Assembly (NCBI RefSeq): GCF_000192475.1
Contig: NZ_AEYW01000014.1
Coordinates: 124,001 to 188,000 of the forward strand
Length of the DNA stretch: 64,000 nucleotides
Reading direction: 5' to 3'
From: Ruegeria conchae
Lineage (GTDB): Bacteria; Pseudomonadota; Alphaproteobacteria; Rhodobacterales; Rhodobacteraceae
Shown in pieces: positions 1 to 8,022 of this stretch. Position 1 is the first letter of the stretch. Each line of letters starts with the position of its first letter. A program made the translations under genes and the position numbers. The notes under the pieces are model-generated. The model saw only the letters and a program-made list of their open reading frames with translations, was not told the DNA's origin and did no database searches.

Positions 1-667
1 CGATTGCATTGCAGCGATCACCGGACGCCTCGTAGCCACGTTCGCATTTCCATCCAACTCCATGGATCGCGTCATCGTAGAAAGCATTTTCAGGCACAAA
101 CACGGCATCGCACCGTCCGTCGCGCTCAAAATACCCACGCTCGCACGTCCAGGGACGCCCGCTGGTTGATGCGTTCAGAAAAGCGTTTTCCGGCACCGCT
201 ACTGCCACGCATGCTTCTCCGTCTTTTTCGTAGCCACGGTTGCAACGCCATGCAGATCCATAAGTGCTATTCGTCAGGTAAGCATTATCCGGCACCACGA
301 TTTTCTGGCAGCTATCGTCTACTCTTGTGTATCCACGCAGGCACCGCCACCTCTCACCTGATGGATCGAGATATCCACCCTCAGGCACAATCACTTCAGT
401 GCATGAGGTGCCGCCAACTTCAACAAAGCCATGCATACATGCCCACCCTGAGCCATAGGTTCTGTTTGTGGGGTAGGCATTTCCCGGCACGACAATGGCC
501 ACGCATTCTTCGCCTTCCAACCGATAGGACAAATCGCATTCCCAACCGTCGCCATACTTATTGGGATGCGCGTTATCCGGGATCGAATTTGTTTCTGCCG
601 ATGCGGGACTTGATGAGATAAGGGAGCCCGTCAAGCAGCTGAAAACGCCAACAAACAGCGCCGTCAT
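1..667 (-). CDS. Secreted Cys-rich tandem-repeat protein (3' end outside window)
   Basis: The minus strand is open from the left edge to an ATG at 665-667. The first ~24 residues form a signal peptide (MTALFVGVFSCLTG..., ending near PASA/E), so the product is probably exported. The rest is six visible copies of a ~33-residue unit with pattern VPxNA[YF]...G..W.C.RG[YF]....C. There are two Cys per unit, suggesting one disulfide each under oxidising conditions. A more upstream in-frame ATG at 755-757 is possible, but it would put a polar stretch before the signal peptide. No enzymatic domain is visible. The repeat resembles Cys-rich repeats of unknown function that I associate with marine bacterial proteins (memory, unchecked). 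The C-terminus lies beyond the window, so total length is unknown. Confidence 0.75.
   Translation of the reverse strand, partial: MTALFVGVFSCLTGSLISSSPASAETNSIPDNAHPNKYGDGWECDLSYRLEGEECVAIVVPGNAYPTNRTYGSGWACMHGFVEVGGTSCTEVIVPEGGYLDPSGERWRCLRGYTRVDDSCQKIVVPDNAYLTNSTYGSAWRCNRGYEKDGEACVAVAVPENAFLNASTSGRPWTCERGYFERDGRCDAVFVPENAFYDDAIHGVGWKCERGYEASGDRCNAI
2..583 (-). repeat. Six tandem ~33-residue WxCxRGY protein repeats
   Basis: Units start at VP (IP in the first) and are 31-34 residues long. Conserved positions are Pro2, Asn/Gly4, Ala/Gly5, an aromatic at 6, a Gly before Trp, W-x-C, R-G-[YF] and a second Cys 8-10 residues after the first. The first unit is the most divergent (W-E-C-D-L-S-Y). 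The last unit is cut by the window edge, so more copies may follow. DNA identity between units is low, so this is an old protein repeat and not a recent DNA duplication. Confidence 0.75.
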
Positions 668-746
668 GAAGTGAGAGTAAAACCAGTGCTGATTTTTTCG
701 ATTTGTCCTGGTGCAAACGACGTTGTCCGAATGTTGAGTGATTGAG

Positions 747-1100
747 TTACGATCCATCCAGGTTCAGCCCCTCAATGCAGGCCTGTGCTAGATCTTTGTT
801 GGGGGTTTGGGATCCCGGTACCGTTGCCCAGCCGGCTGCCATAACGGCATCCTTTCGCTTGAAAGAAGTAGCTTCTTTGATCGTCGTTATTTTTTCGGCG
901 CGTTGGGTGTCAGTTCTCGCCATGTCGACGCAGATCGGAACCAACGCAGCGATTACATTGTCGCGGGACATGGCGTTGGCCATCTTGTCCGCGTTACTGC
1001 CGGTCATCCATCCACCCCAAGAAAATCCAACGACGCCTACGAAAACCCCTCCGATCAGGGCGCCGTAGATTCCGGGTTTAAGCCATTCGGGCGTGTTCAT
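747..1100 (-). CDS. Conserved hypothetical membrane-anchored protein
   Basis: This 117-residue protein has one hydrophobic Gly-rich segment at about residues 10-32 (YGALIGGVFVGVVGFSWGGW), then a soluble domain with ADKMA and ALVPICVD motifs. It should be an inner-membrane protein with its C-terminal domain on one side. The start is supported by AGGAGG about 8 nt upstream of the ATG at 1100. It follows the preceding gene by 3 nt, so the two are probably co-transcribed and perhaps translationally coupled. I recognise the family only as a conserved alphaproteobacterial hypothetical; no function is assigned. Confidence 0.7.
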   Translation of the reverse strand: MNTPEWLKPGIYGALIGGVFVGVVGFSWGGWMTGSNADKMANAMSRDNVIAALVPICVDMARTDTQRAEKITTIKEATSFKRKDAVMAAGWATVPGSQTPNKDLAQACIEGLNLDGS

Positions 1101-1103
1101 AAT

Positions 1104-1412
1104 CTATTCCTCCTGCGGGGAAAGCGCCGCATCGCTGTCATTGTTAGATGTGGCCAAGGTTTGGTCTTGCTTGAGCGCCAGTTCAAAATCTTCTGGGTCA
1201 ATTGGGCGCATTTCCGTGCGGCCTGGCTTGCTGCCTTTGCCCTGAACTGTCAGGTAGGTTCCGGTTCTGCGATATGCTTCGAAACTCAGGCCCTGTAGTA
1301 GTTCTTCAACAACAACTACTTCATACTCGCCTGCAGGAAGTTCATCCGGGTAGCCGGACAAAGAGAACGGATTTGAAAACGTCACCAAAGAACTGGACGA
1401 TCTCGCGCTCAC
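1104..1412 (-). CDS. Conserved hypothetical protein, GTG start
   Basis: This 102-residue soluble protein has the core DELPAGEYEVVVVEELLQGL followed by YRRTGTYLTV, which resembles a small conserved hypothetical common in rhizobia and related alphaproteobacteria. The GTG at 1412 has a strong GGAGGA ribosome-binding site 5 nt upstream, which decides the start. There is no signal peptide or membrane segment. The C-terminal ~25 residues are acidic and polar and look disordered. It is the first clear gene of a minus-strand cluster with the membrane-anchored protein and probably the repeat protein downstream. Confidence 0.7.
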   Translation of the reverse strand: MSARSSSSLVTFSNPFSLSGYPDELPAGEYEVVVVEELLQGLSFEAYRRTGTYLTVQGKGSKPGRTEMRPIDPEDFELALKQDQTLATSNNDSDAALSPQEE

Positions 1413-1858
1413 CTTTGTCCTCCATATAGTTTGTTGGATCTTCCCCGCGCAGTCTGCCGCGGTACACGCTCGTAAGCGCTGCGGTAGTACTGGCGTTGTA
1501 ATTTAGAATAATGTGCAAATGGCAGACGCGCGCTGATCGATGTTAGTCTGCGGCCAATGACCTGAGATTTTATTGGAATCTCAAATGCATTTGGTGCCCG
1601 AGGATCAGGTACTGCCAAAAATTGACTAACCTGCGTCAGTGCAACGATGTTTGGATTCCGGCAACGTGATGTGTGTTGGCGGGATATTTGCTGGCGTGTT
1701 CTTAACGAGTATTTGAGAAGCGCAGGAAATCCAGTACCGCAATCGGACTGTATTTATCTTGCGCTTCTTTTTCGGTGAAATCCAAAATCTGCCGAAGCGA
1801 ATGGCGTCTCTAACCAGGCAACTATCATCAAAATCCCGGCATCGCTGTAGGGGTGAAC
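1413..1858. other. Intergenic stretch with no convincing gene
   Basis: About 450 bases separate the small minus-strand cluster from the Crp/Fnr gene. A 69-codon minus-strand reading frame (1409-1618) ends overlapping the next GTG start, but its composition is not protein-like and it was not called. No hairpin or RNA gene was recognised. Confidence 0.4.
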
Positions 1859-2644
1859 TTATTGCTTCAACAGTGGCCCGGCCTGATCCAGATAAGTGGG
1901 GTCAAAACCGGCCAACGTCACCAGTCCGTCATAATCATCAAATACCACTTGCCCGGATTGAAAAGTAAGCAGCCCCTTTTCCCGCAGTTGCCGTAGGACA
2001 CGATTAACATGCACGGCACTCAGTCCCAGCGTATCGGCAAGATGGTATTGTGTCAGTGGGCAGGTATATCCCATCTTGGTTGCCATCCCGACCTGAGTCA
2101 GCCTCACACCAAGTTCCAAAAGAAAATGCGCCATGCGCTCACCCGCATCTCGCCGTCCTATGTTGACCAGGTGCTCAACCACCATCGCTTCATCTCTAGA
2201 GACCGCCCAAAGGATTGCTGTCGCCAGCCGGGGCGTTTGCGCAAATGCTTCCAGGAGATCATCCACTACTACTTCAATGGCTTGGATTTCCATGATTGGT
2301 TCTATGCTGTGATCCGAGGTGTGCAATAGAACGCTTCGCAAGCCCAGAAAGTCACCCGGTATTTGGAAATCGACGATCTGACGCGACCCGTCAGTCTGGG
2401 TTTTGTAGGAACAAACCCAGCCCGAGGCCAGAATGTAGGCCGCCTGCTCTGATTGCCCTTGATGCACAAGGTCACGTCCGGCTTCAAAGGTTCTGCGACG
2501 CTTGTGCAGGCGTGCCAATACCGCAAGTTCAACCTCAGTCAGAGCGACGAAGTTTGAAAGCTTTCGGGTGAGTGGACTATTTTTGATAGTGCGCAAGTGT
2601 TCTTCCTTCATCGATGAGCAGCCCGCGAAACTATCCGACGCCAA
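1859..2644 (-). CDS. Crp/Fnr-family transcriptional regulator
   Basis: This 261-residue product has an N-terminal cyclic-nucleotide-binding-like beta roll (about residues 25-145: AGRDLVHQGQSEQAAYILASGWVCSY..., then GDFLGL). It is followed by a dimerisation helix and a Crp-type helix-turn-helix (about 190-225: LADTLGLSAVHVNRVLRQL). The N-terminal Cys cluster of oxygen-sensing FNR is absent, so it does not look like a [4Fe-4S] sensor. The ligand cannot be told from sequence. It is transcribed away from the small gene at 2747. An internal ATG (MKEEHL, near 2611) is an alternative start. Single-domain Crp/Fnr proteins like this are numerous in Rhodobacterales. Confidence 0.85.
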   Translation of the reverse strand: MASDSFAGCSSMKEEHLRTIKNSPLTRKLSNFVALTEVELAVLARLHKRRRTFEAGRDLVHQGQSEQAAYILASGWVCSYKTQTDGSRQIVDFQIPGDFLGLRSVLLHTSDHSIEPIMEIQAIEVVVDDLLEAFAQTPRLATAILWAVSRDEAMVVEHLVNIGRRDAGERMAHFLLELGVRLTQVGMATKMGYTCPLTQYHLADTLGLSAVHVNRVLRQLREKGLLTFQSGQVVFDDYDGLVTLAGFDPTYLDQAGPLLKQ

Positions 2645-2746
2645 GACTGCTTTCGATCAGTTAAGTATACAGCAATCTATGCCAGTATGGTGCAATTCAT
2701 CGTGGCGCTTCCATGCTTGGACGCCTGTTAGAAAAGGACGTCTACC

Positions 2747-2980
2747 ATGGCTGACCGGCAAGACCATTCAGGAATGGCCGCACTCTCAATTTGTGAAGCG
2801 CTTTTGCTTGCAATTAAAGATCGTGAGCTTCTGCCCGAACATGAAATTGTGGGAGTTCTGCATGACGCAGCTGCTGTCCACGAAACAGCGGTCGGCAATA
2901 ACGATGAAAAGGACATGCACCAGGCCGCCGCTGTTCTGATAAACAAGATCATTGCTTCCGGCTATCGCGTTCGGCAGTAA
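2747..2980 (+). CDS. Small conserved hypothetical protein
   Basis: This 77-residue soluble protein is mostly helical by composition (ALSICEALLLAIKDREL, then an acidic-His stretch HDAAAVHE). It starts at an ATG within CTACCATGG, with no strong Shine-Dalgarno. Similar short proteins occur beside Crp/Fnr genes in alphaproteobacteria (recalled, not checked), and here it is divergent from one. The 100-bp divergent region could hold a Crp/Fnr-type site, but no clear palindrome was found. Function unknown. Confidence 0.55.
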   Translation: MADRQDHSGMAALSICEALLLAIKDRELLPEHEIVGVLHDAAAVHETAVGNNDEKDMHQAAAVLINKIIASGYRVRQ

Positions 2981-3097
2981 CGTTAATTTCCTGTCAGAAA
3001 AACAAGATTATGCTCGTCAAAAAAGCTTAACAGCAAGAAGACACAAAATTGGCGTCTCGTTTCTAATCAGTTCAAACACGAAGCAAAAACCAATGTT

Positions 3098-3190
3098 TCA
3101 ATACTTGCCATAGCCACCGGTCAGCGGCGTACCACCAAGCGCAACTGCGGCAATTGCGTCGAGCTCAATCATCAGACCCGCCTGTGGCGT
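3098..3190 (-). pseudogene. Fragment of RbsC-like sugar ABC permease
   Basis: On the minus strand, codons from 3190 to 3101 read GLMIELDAIAAVALGGTPL then TGGYGK, followed at once by a TGA. This matches the signature ELDAIAAV.GGTSL.GG of ribose/xylose-type ABC permeases (BPD_transp_2). Only about 30 residues remain; both the upstream body and the normal C-terminus are missing. It abuts the hydrolase fragment on the opposite strand at about 3190, so this is a recombination junction between two gene remnants. Confidence 0.6.
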
Positions 3191-3191
3191 C

Positions 3192-3476
3192 AACGAGTTT
3201 CAAAAGCTTTGCGGACCAGCTGAGAACATCGCCCAGTTTCGCGCCTTGTTTGACGATATTGATGTGAGCGAACTGTTGGCAAAGGTCTCTGTTCCAACAA
3301 TGGTCCTTCACAGCGATAGGGACGCTGTTGCGCCGCTCTCGGAGGGGAAACTGCTGGCGTCTGAAATTCCGAACGCATCGTTTGTTCAGTTGAACAGCCC
3401 GAACCACCTACTATTTGCGTCCGAACCGGATTTCCCAAGAATGATTGAGAGTATTGAGAGCTTTACTCGAACATAA
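3192..3476 (+). pseudogene. C-terminal fragment of alpha/beta hydrolase
   Basis: The frame reads NEFQKLCGPAENIAQFRALF then DDIDVSELLAKVSVPTMVLHS and ends after SPNHLLFASEPDFPRMIESI. This is the C-terminal third of an alpha/beta hydrolase: VPTMVLHSDRDAV carries the acid-residue strand and NH the catalytic-His position. It is related to the C-terminus of the intact winged-helix/hydrolase fusion at 4882-6057. No start, nucleophile elbow or N-terminal domain remains. The reading frame could be opened from a TTG at 3246, but that would encode a non-functional piece. Confidence 0.65.
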
Positions 3477-3707
3477 GGACGCGGGCATGTCGGTCGTGCC
3501 GCCTGTTTTGGTCACCGAAATTGGGAGCTACCGATACACTGGGGCTGACTATACCAGCAATCGGCGGTAGAAATGCTGGAAGTCCTGTTTGTTTGCTTGG
3601 CAACCAAGCTTGGAACTTTAAGAACTTTGGGAGCCTGAAAACCAAGCAGCCGCCCTTACCGCGCTGGCAAAGTACATCAAGATTGAAATGCCTGGAACGT
3701 CTTCAAT

Positions 3708-4280
3708 TCAAGGTATATCGAGGCCATTCTCCCGTCCAAAATCGGTGTAGAAGCTGTCACTGCGGCATCGGTTCAAAGTGGCTTCGTCTGCTTGTCTTGG
3801 ATCGTTGCCAGGGCTTTGGACACCTGTTCCTTCTATGAAGCGGTTCACGAGATTAAAGACACCGCACACTTGGATAGCATCGAACAACGCGCTCTCTGAC
3901 CAGCCTGCCGCGTAGACCCCTTTTGCGTCGGCTTCCGTCATTCTTGATGGCGAGACGGTGAGCTTTTCAATGTATGCCAGTAACGGTTTGAGATGGTCCT
4001 CGACTGGTGCCGTATCGCGGTCTTCCATCAGTGCCTCGATTGTCTCGACCTCAATGCCGTAGGCTTTGGCGAAAACGATGTGTGCGCCATGGCAATACGC
4101 ACAAGCATTCAAGCCAGAGACATAGGCTGCAATCAATTCTCGTTCAGCAACCGAGAGGTCGCTCTCGCCCCTCATCACAAGGCTTTCATACGCACACAAT
4201 GGAGAAAGCTTGTCTGGAAAGGCTTGATAGACACTTCCAAGCGTTGCGTTCTCAGGCAGAGATGGAAATAGGCGTTTCAT
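3708..4280 (-). CDS. AhpD-like / carboxymuconolactone decarboxylase family protein
   Basis: This 190-residue protein contains the AhpD-type redox motif C60-A-Y-C63-H-G-A-H67 in LNACAYCHGAHIVFAKAYG, with an ERELIAAYVSGLN lead-in helix. Members of this peroxidase-related branch use the CxxC pair in thiol-disulfide chemistry or peroxide reduction, usually as cytosolic oligomers. Length and motif placement fit the uncharacterised peroxidase-related group and not true CMD. It stands alone on the minus strand. Physiological partner unknown. Confidence 0.8.
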   Translation of the reverse strand: MKRLFPSLPENATLGSVYQAFPDKLSPLCAYESLVMRGESDLSVAERELIAAYVSGLNACAYCHGAHIVFAKAYGIEVETIEALMEDRDTAPVEDHLKPLLAYIEKLTVSPSRMTEADAKGVYAAGWSESALFDAIQVCGVFNLVNRFIEGTGVQSPGNDPRQADEATLNRCRSDSFYTDFGRENGLDIP

Positions 4281-4549
4281 TCAGTTCTCTTTCAGTCTTG
4301 TTTTGGATAACTTCGTCTCACATGAGGAACCAACGGTGTTTACACAACCTTAAAGCAAATCCGGATTCCGCACAGAGATTCTGTTGGAAACCTGCAAACG
4401 GCAGGTTTGCCTGACGACACCCCCAACATGTTGGTTGTTTGGTTAAAGGTAATTTCATTTGAGCCGTTCTCGTAAGTCTACAATGTCCGGGTTAGCCCCC
4501 AAACCGGAGCTTCAAATCCAAGCGTGGTGACTTCCGTGTTGCGGACTCA

Positions 4550-4744
4550 TCAGACCTTTGCAGGACGACCCTCAATCCATTGCCCAAGCCTATCGACGAG
4601 GTGGCTCAAGACACCCAGTATCTTGGTGCGCTCAGCTCGTTTGAACTCTCGTTTCACTGCAATGGCCATGCGCTCATGGTCGGTGACAGGCCGATGCGTT
4701 TCGGGAATGTGCTTCAGAAGGTCGATGTTTGTATCGGGCATCAT
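4550..4744 (-). CDS. Small conserved hypothetical protein (64 aa)
   Basis: The reading frame extends further upstream, but the ATG at 4744 has GAGGAGA about 6 nt before it, which decides the start. The product starts MMPDTNIDLLKH and is basic and helical (ERMAIAVKREFKRAER, then VDRLGQWIEGR). It has no membrane segment. It resembles short basic helical proteins common in Rhodobacteraceae. It is divergent from the winged-helix/hydrolase gene 137 bp away, so it may share its control region. Confidence 0.55.
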   Translation of the reverse strand: MMPDTNIDLLKHIPETHRPVTDHERMAIAVKREFKRAERTKILGVLSHLVDRLGQWIEGRPAKV

Positions 4745-4881
4745 TTTGGATCTCCTCATCAAGTGTTCCCAACGTGCCCTACTCAAGGGCAGCTCGCTTG
4801 ACGAAATCCCTGCGATATCCTTGCAATTCCCCTTAGATTTCCTTGTGAAAAGAAGGGAAGATATGGGTTAATCTGTAGATC

Positions 4882-6057
4882 ATGGAGTATCGCTTCGACG
4901 ACTGCGCGCTAGATGATGCGCGACGTACCCTCACACGTTCCGGCGAACCAGTTGCCGTCGAACCGCAGGTTTTTGATCTAATCCTGCTGTTAGCCGATAA
5001 TGCCGAACGCGTGGTCACGCGCGACGAGATTATTGAGGTAGTTTGGGGCGGCCGGATCGTATCGGAAAGCGCTATCAGTGCGAGGATCGCGGCGGCGCGG
5101 AAGGCGGTTGGGGACGACGGCAAGCGCCAGGCCGTCATCCGTACGGTGGCGCGGCGCGGGTTGCAGATGGTGGCGACGGTTCAGGTCAATGGTTCGTCAA
5201 ATGAGAATGCCGTTAGTTCCCGACAATCCGATGTTCAGCGTATTCGATTCACCCGCAATCCAGACGGACATTCCATCGCCTATGCCAGTTATGGCAGCGG
5301 CCCTGCCCTCATTGAGGTCGAAAGCGGGATTTCACATCTCGAATTGAGTTGGGCCATCCCATGTGAGCGCAACTTCTTCGACCCGCTCATCGCGCAAAAC
5401 AACTTCGTTCGCTACGATCCGGCAGGCCAAGGGCTTTCTTCAAAGGATGGTGTTGATGGCGCTCGCGATTTCATTAAGGCCGGCGAGGATGTGATCGCCG
5501 TGGCGGACGCCGCAGGGCTCAAGAAATTCGCACTGATGTCGCGTTCCGGAGCCTGCCTTCGTGCCATCCAGATTGCAGCCCAATATCCAGATCGGGTCAC
5601 AAAACTCGCAATTGTCGGCGGATATGTGACAGGGCGCACCGCCCGAGCACCTGGACCTGACCCGATGCGGCAGTTGATCGCGTCGGGCTGGGATGCCAAT
5701 GCCATCGGTTTCGCTGCTGGCCTAATGACAAGTTACTTTCCGGACGGTCCGGCCGAGCATGTGATGGATTATGCACGCTACTTCACCCGGGCATCTGGAC
5801 AGTCCAGGGCTTTAGCTGAACGCGACCAGATCAACGCTGCGAATGTAGAGGAGCTGTTGCCGTTAGTTTCTTGTCCAACTTTGGTCCTTCATGGTCGAAT
5901 GGATGCAATTCATCCTCTATCTGAAGCTCAGAAACTCGTAGCTGGAATTCGCGGAGCCGAGTTGGTCGTACTTGAAACCGCTAACCATTTTCCACTACCT
6001 GGTGGGCCGGTATGGGAGACCTATATGGAGACACTTCTGGCGTTTCTCGCTGATTGA
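4882..6057 (+). CDS. Winged-helix DNA-binding domain fused to alpha/beta hydrolase
   Basis: This 391-residue fusion has an OmpR/CadC-type winged helix at residues 1-100 (EPQVFDLILLLADN..., VVTRDEIIEVVWGGRIVSES, RTVARRG). A linker follows, then an alpha/beta hydrolase from about 125 to 391. The nucleophile elbow reads S-R-S-G-A instead of G-x-S-x-G, so Gly is replaced by Ser before the presumed catalytic Ser. The acid strand is PTLVLHGRMDAIHP and the His lies in ETANHFPLP. No transmembrane helix is seen, so it should be a cytosolic regulator that may sense a small acyl or ester ligand. A paralogous C-terminal fragment lies at 3192-3476. Confidence 0.8.
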   Translation: MEYRFDDCALDDARRTLTRSGEPVAVEPQVFDLILLLADNAERVVTRDEIIEVVWGGRIVSESAISARIAAARKAVGDDGKRQAVIRTVARRGLQMVATVQVNGSSNENAVSSRQSDVQRIRFTRNPDGHSIAYASYGSGPALIEVESGISHLELSWAIPCERNFFDPLIAQNNFVRYDPAGQGLSSKDGVDGARDFIKAGEDVIAVADAAGLKKFALMSRSGACLRAIQIAAQYPDRVTKLAIVGGYVTGRTARAPGPDPMRQLIASGWDANAIGFAAGLMTSYFPDGPAEHVMDYARYFTRASGQSRALAERDQINAANVEELLPLVSCPTLVLHGRMDAIHPLSEAQKLVAGIRGAELVVLETANHFPLPGGPVWETYMETLLAFLAD

Positions 6058-6402
6058 ACCGAATTTGGGCAAGCGATGATCCACAAGGCTTTTTTATTCT
6101 GGCGCATTAATTTCACGCTCAAATAAAACTGCTAGAGGCTGAGAAGCGGTTTCATGGTCGTTGTGTATGATTTAGCGGGGCTTGTTTCCATGCCAGGTAC
6201 CGATATGCCGTAAGAAGAGACGCGGAAGGTTCATTGTGGGTTCAAAGCACTCGTTCGATGCAACTCTCACCAACAACCGCTACGCGGACAAAACGGACGT
6301 TTGGATCTTCGCACGCAATGGCAGCAACACCCCTCAAACCGGACATCGATCAGGAACGCGAATTGGCGAGCGCGTCCGGCCTTTGGTTGCATTCTAGTAG
6401 AG
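6058..6402. other. Intergenic, nothing recognised
   Basis: About 345 bases lie between two convergent genes. Short open frames on both strands have no protein-like composition. No clear terminator hairpin was identified. Confidence 0.35.
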
Positions 6403-6909
6403 CTAGCGGCCAGACACTGCCGAAACCAAGGTTGTCTTATAGACCTCCAACCGAGCATTGGCGTTGCTGTCGATCAGCATGATGAGGCCTAGAAAGACGA
6501 TTGACGTGACAAAGGCCCCCCGCAAGCCGGGGCAGTGCACAAAAACGAATAACATAGCGGCAGCAGCGATCATTAGTGGCATAACCTTGAAAACCGCAGT
6601 GCCATATTGCGCCATTGTCCTGTCAACGCGTTCGATCTAGGAAGCAACAAAACCCGCCCCGTCCTCAGCGATGGCAGGCGCGAAGCCTGTTAAGCTTTTC
6701 CACGTTCCGTAGAACAGCCCGCCGCCGAGGATCAGCATCAGCACTCCGGCCACGAACATCGGGAGCACGAACGCCTTTGCCATGTCGGTCTCTCCCCTCG
6801 ACCAGAAAAGAAGGCTGGCCACGAGAAACACCACCCCAAACAGAGCGAAAAAGCCGTTTGACCACAGTTCCGCCTTAGCCCAGTCGGTCGATGCCTTGAG
6901 GATATCCAT
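6403..6909 (-). pseudogene. Small membrane protein split by in-frame TAG
   Basis: Two pieces in the same frame, 6909-6640 (90 codons) and 6615-6403, are separated only by a TAG at 6637-6639. Read through, they give one ~168-residue protein: a hydrophilic start (MDILKASTDWAKAELWSN), two membrane helices (FFALFGVVFLVASLLFW and a Gly-rich second), a charged middle (E/stop-IERVDRT), then two more helices and an ending rich in DSNANARLEVYK. The family recalled for this layout is a ~170-residue four-helix protein of unknown function, with Glu at the stop position (GAG to TAG). The simplest reading is a nonsense mutation. An alternative is re-initiation at ATG 6615. Confidence 0.65.
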
Positions 6910-6971
6910 TGTAAAGCTTCCTTGCGCGGCGCTCCTTGCTGAAGCGCTGTATCTTTAGTGCGGAGGTGTGC

Positions 6972-7862
6972 CTAGTTCAGTCGTTCTGATACCTGCGTTG
7001 TGTTGCTCCATTGCCGGGGCGACTGGCCGTACATCCGCCTAAACTCGCGACTGAATTGAGAGGAGCTTTGATAGCCGACGTCCCACGCCGCCTCCGATAC
7101 GGTCTTTCCTTCGGCAATCTTCATCGCGGCGTTGTTCAGCCGCATCGATTTCACGAACTGGATCGGGGACAGTGTCGTGGCTTCCTTGAACCGCCGATGG
7201 AATACCGCGCGACTCATACCGACGTGTTCAGCCATATCGTCGATGGTGACCTGCTCGTTAAGGTGGGTTGAGAGGTACTCGATGGTGCGCGCAATTTCGT
7301 TGCCGACGCCAAAAGCTCGTCTTGCAGCGGCCCCGGCCTCGCCCGTGAGCACCGAGTAACTTAACTCGCGTAGTCGCCCCTGTCCGAGCACTTCCAGATC
7401 AACCGGATGATCGAGCAGCTCAAGAAGACGCAGCAATGCTTGCGTGAAACCATCATCCCAAGCCGCCAATGCCAAAGCCGATTGCGCGCCAGCCCGCGCT
7501 TGTCTGATGACACCAGCCGCGGTCTCAATTTCCAATGTGAGCTCGCGCATCACTCGTGGATTCAAGGTGATCACGACGCCGAGCAGTGGGTCCGCTTTAG
7601 ACGCCCGTGGAGTACCTGCCTCTACCGGCAAGGTCATTGGGCAGAGCAGGTATTTGTCGCTGTCATACATGTGGTGCTCACCGTCCAGAACAGCTTCCTT
7701 GGTGCCACTGAGAATAGCCACCACCGTGGGCTCGTAGACAGCTGGGACGCAAGGTACGGCATCGGTCACCCGGAAAAGCTGGACGCCTTTCAACGCGGTG
7801 TCGACAAGGCCTGCCTCTGGCAGATGGCGCTCGATAAGGTCTTTGATCTGTTCTTTGCTCAT
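6972..7862 (-). CDS. AraC-family transcriptional regulator
   Basis: This product of about 296 residues has an AraC_N-type sensor domain (LFRVTDAVPCVPAVYEPTVV, YLLCPMTLPVEAGT) and a C-terminal pair of helix-turn-helices (about 200-290: MAEHVGMSRAVFHRRFKEAT and VSEAAWDVGYQSSSQFSREF, ending YGQSPRQW). The chosen start (MSKEQIKDLIERH) gives the usual family length; the frame is open a further 32 codons to 7958. The gene is divergent from an SDR oxidoreductase, a common pairing in which the AraC protein controls the neighbour. Confidence 0.85.
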   Translation of the reverse strand: MSKEQIKDLIERHLPEAGLVDTALKGVQLFRVTDAVPCVPAVYEPTVVAILSGTKEAVLDGEHHMYDSDKYLLCPMTLPVEAGTPRASKADPLLGVVITLNPRVMRELTLEIETAAGVIRQARAGAQSALALAAWDDGFTQALLRLLELLDHPVDLEVLGQGRLRELSYSVLTGEAGAAARRAFGVGNEIARTIEYLSTHLNEQVTIDDMAEHVGMSRAVFHRRFKEATTLSPIQFVKSMRLNNAAMKIAEGKTVSEAAWDVGYQSSSQFSREFRRMYGQSPRQWSNTTQVSERLN

Positions 7863-8022
7863 GCACTCTAGCTGGCAGAGGGCTTTCATCTTTGCAATGG
7901 GGTTGAGACGATTGGGCAAGTAATCGAGAGAATACCGCCTGTTTCTGGGCCCGGCCAAGTTCTATTTGTGCCTTCAAGCAATAACACCTCAAACCGCCAG
8001 TTTGGGCTGGCAGGAGACACAA

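Noticed and set aside
2..583. About 100-bp periodicity resembling a CRISPR or DNA tandem array
   Set aside because: Conservation is at the protein level only; units differ in DNA and there are no constant repeats with unique spacers.
4..621. A 205-codon plus-strand open frame
   Set aside because: It is antisense to the repeat protein; its composition is His/Arg/Ser-rich and it owes its length to the codon pattern of the minus-strand repeats.
1409..1618. A 69-codon minus-strand frame whose stop overlaps the next gene's GTG
   Set aside because: The overlap looks like translational coupling, but the sequence is not protein-like and no ribosome site was seen.
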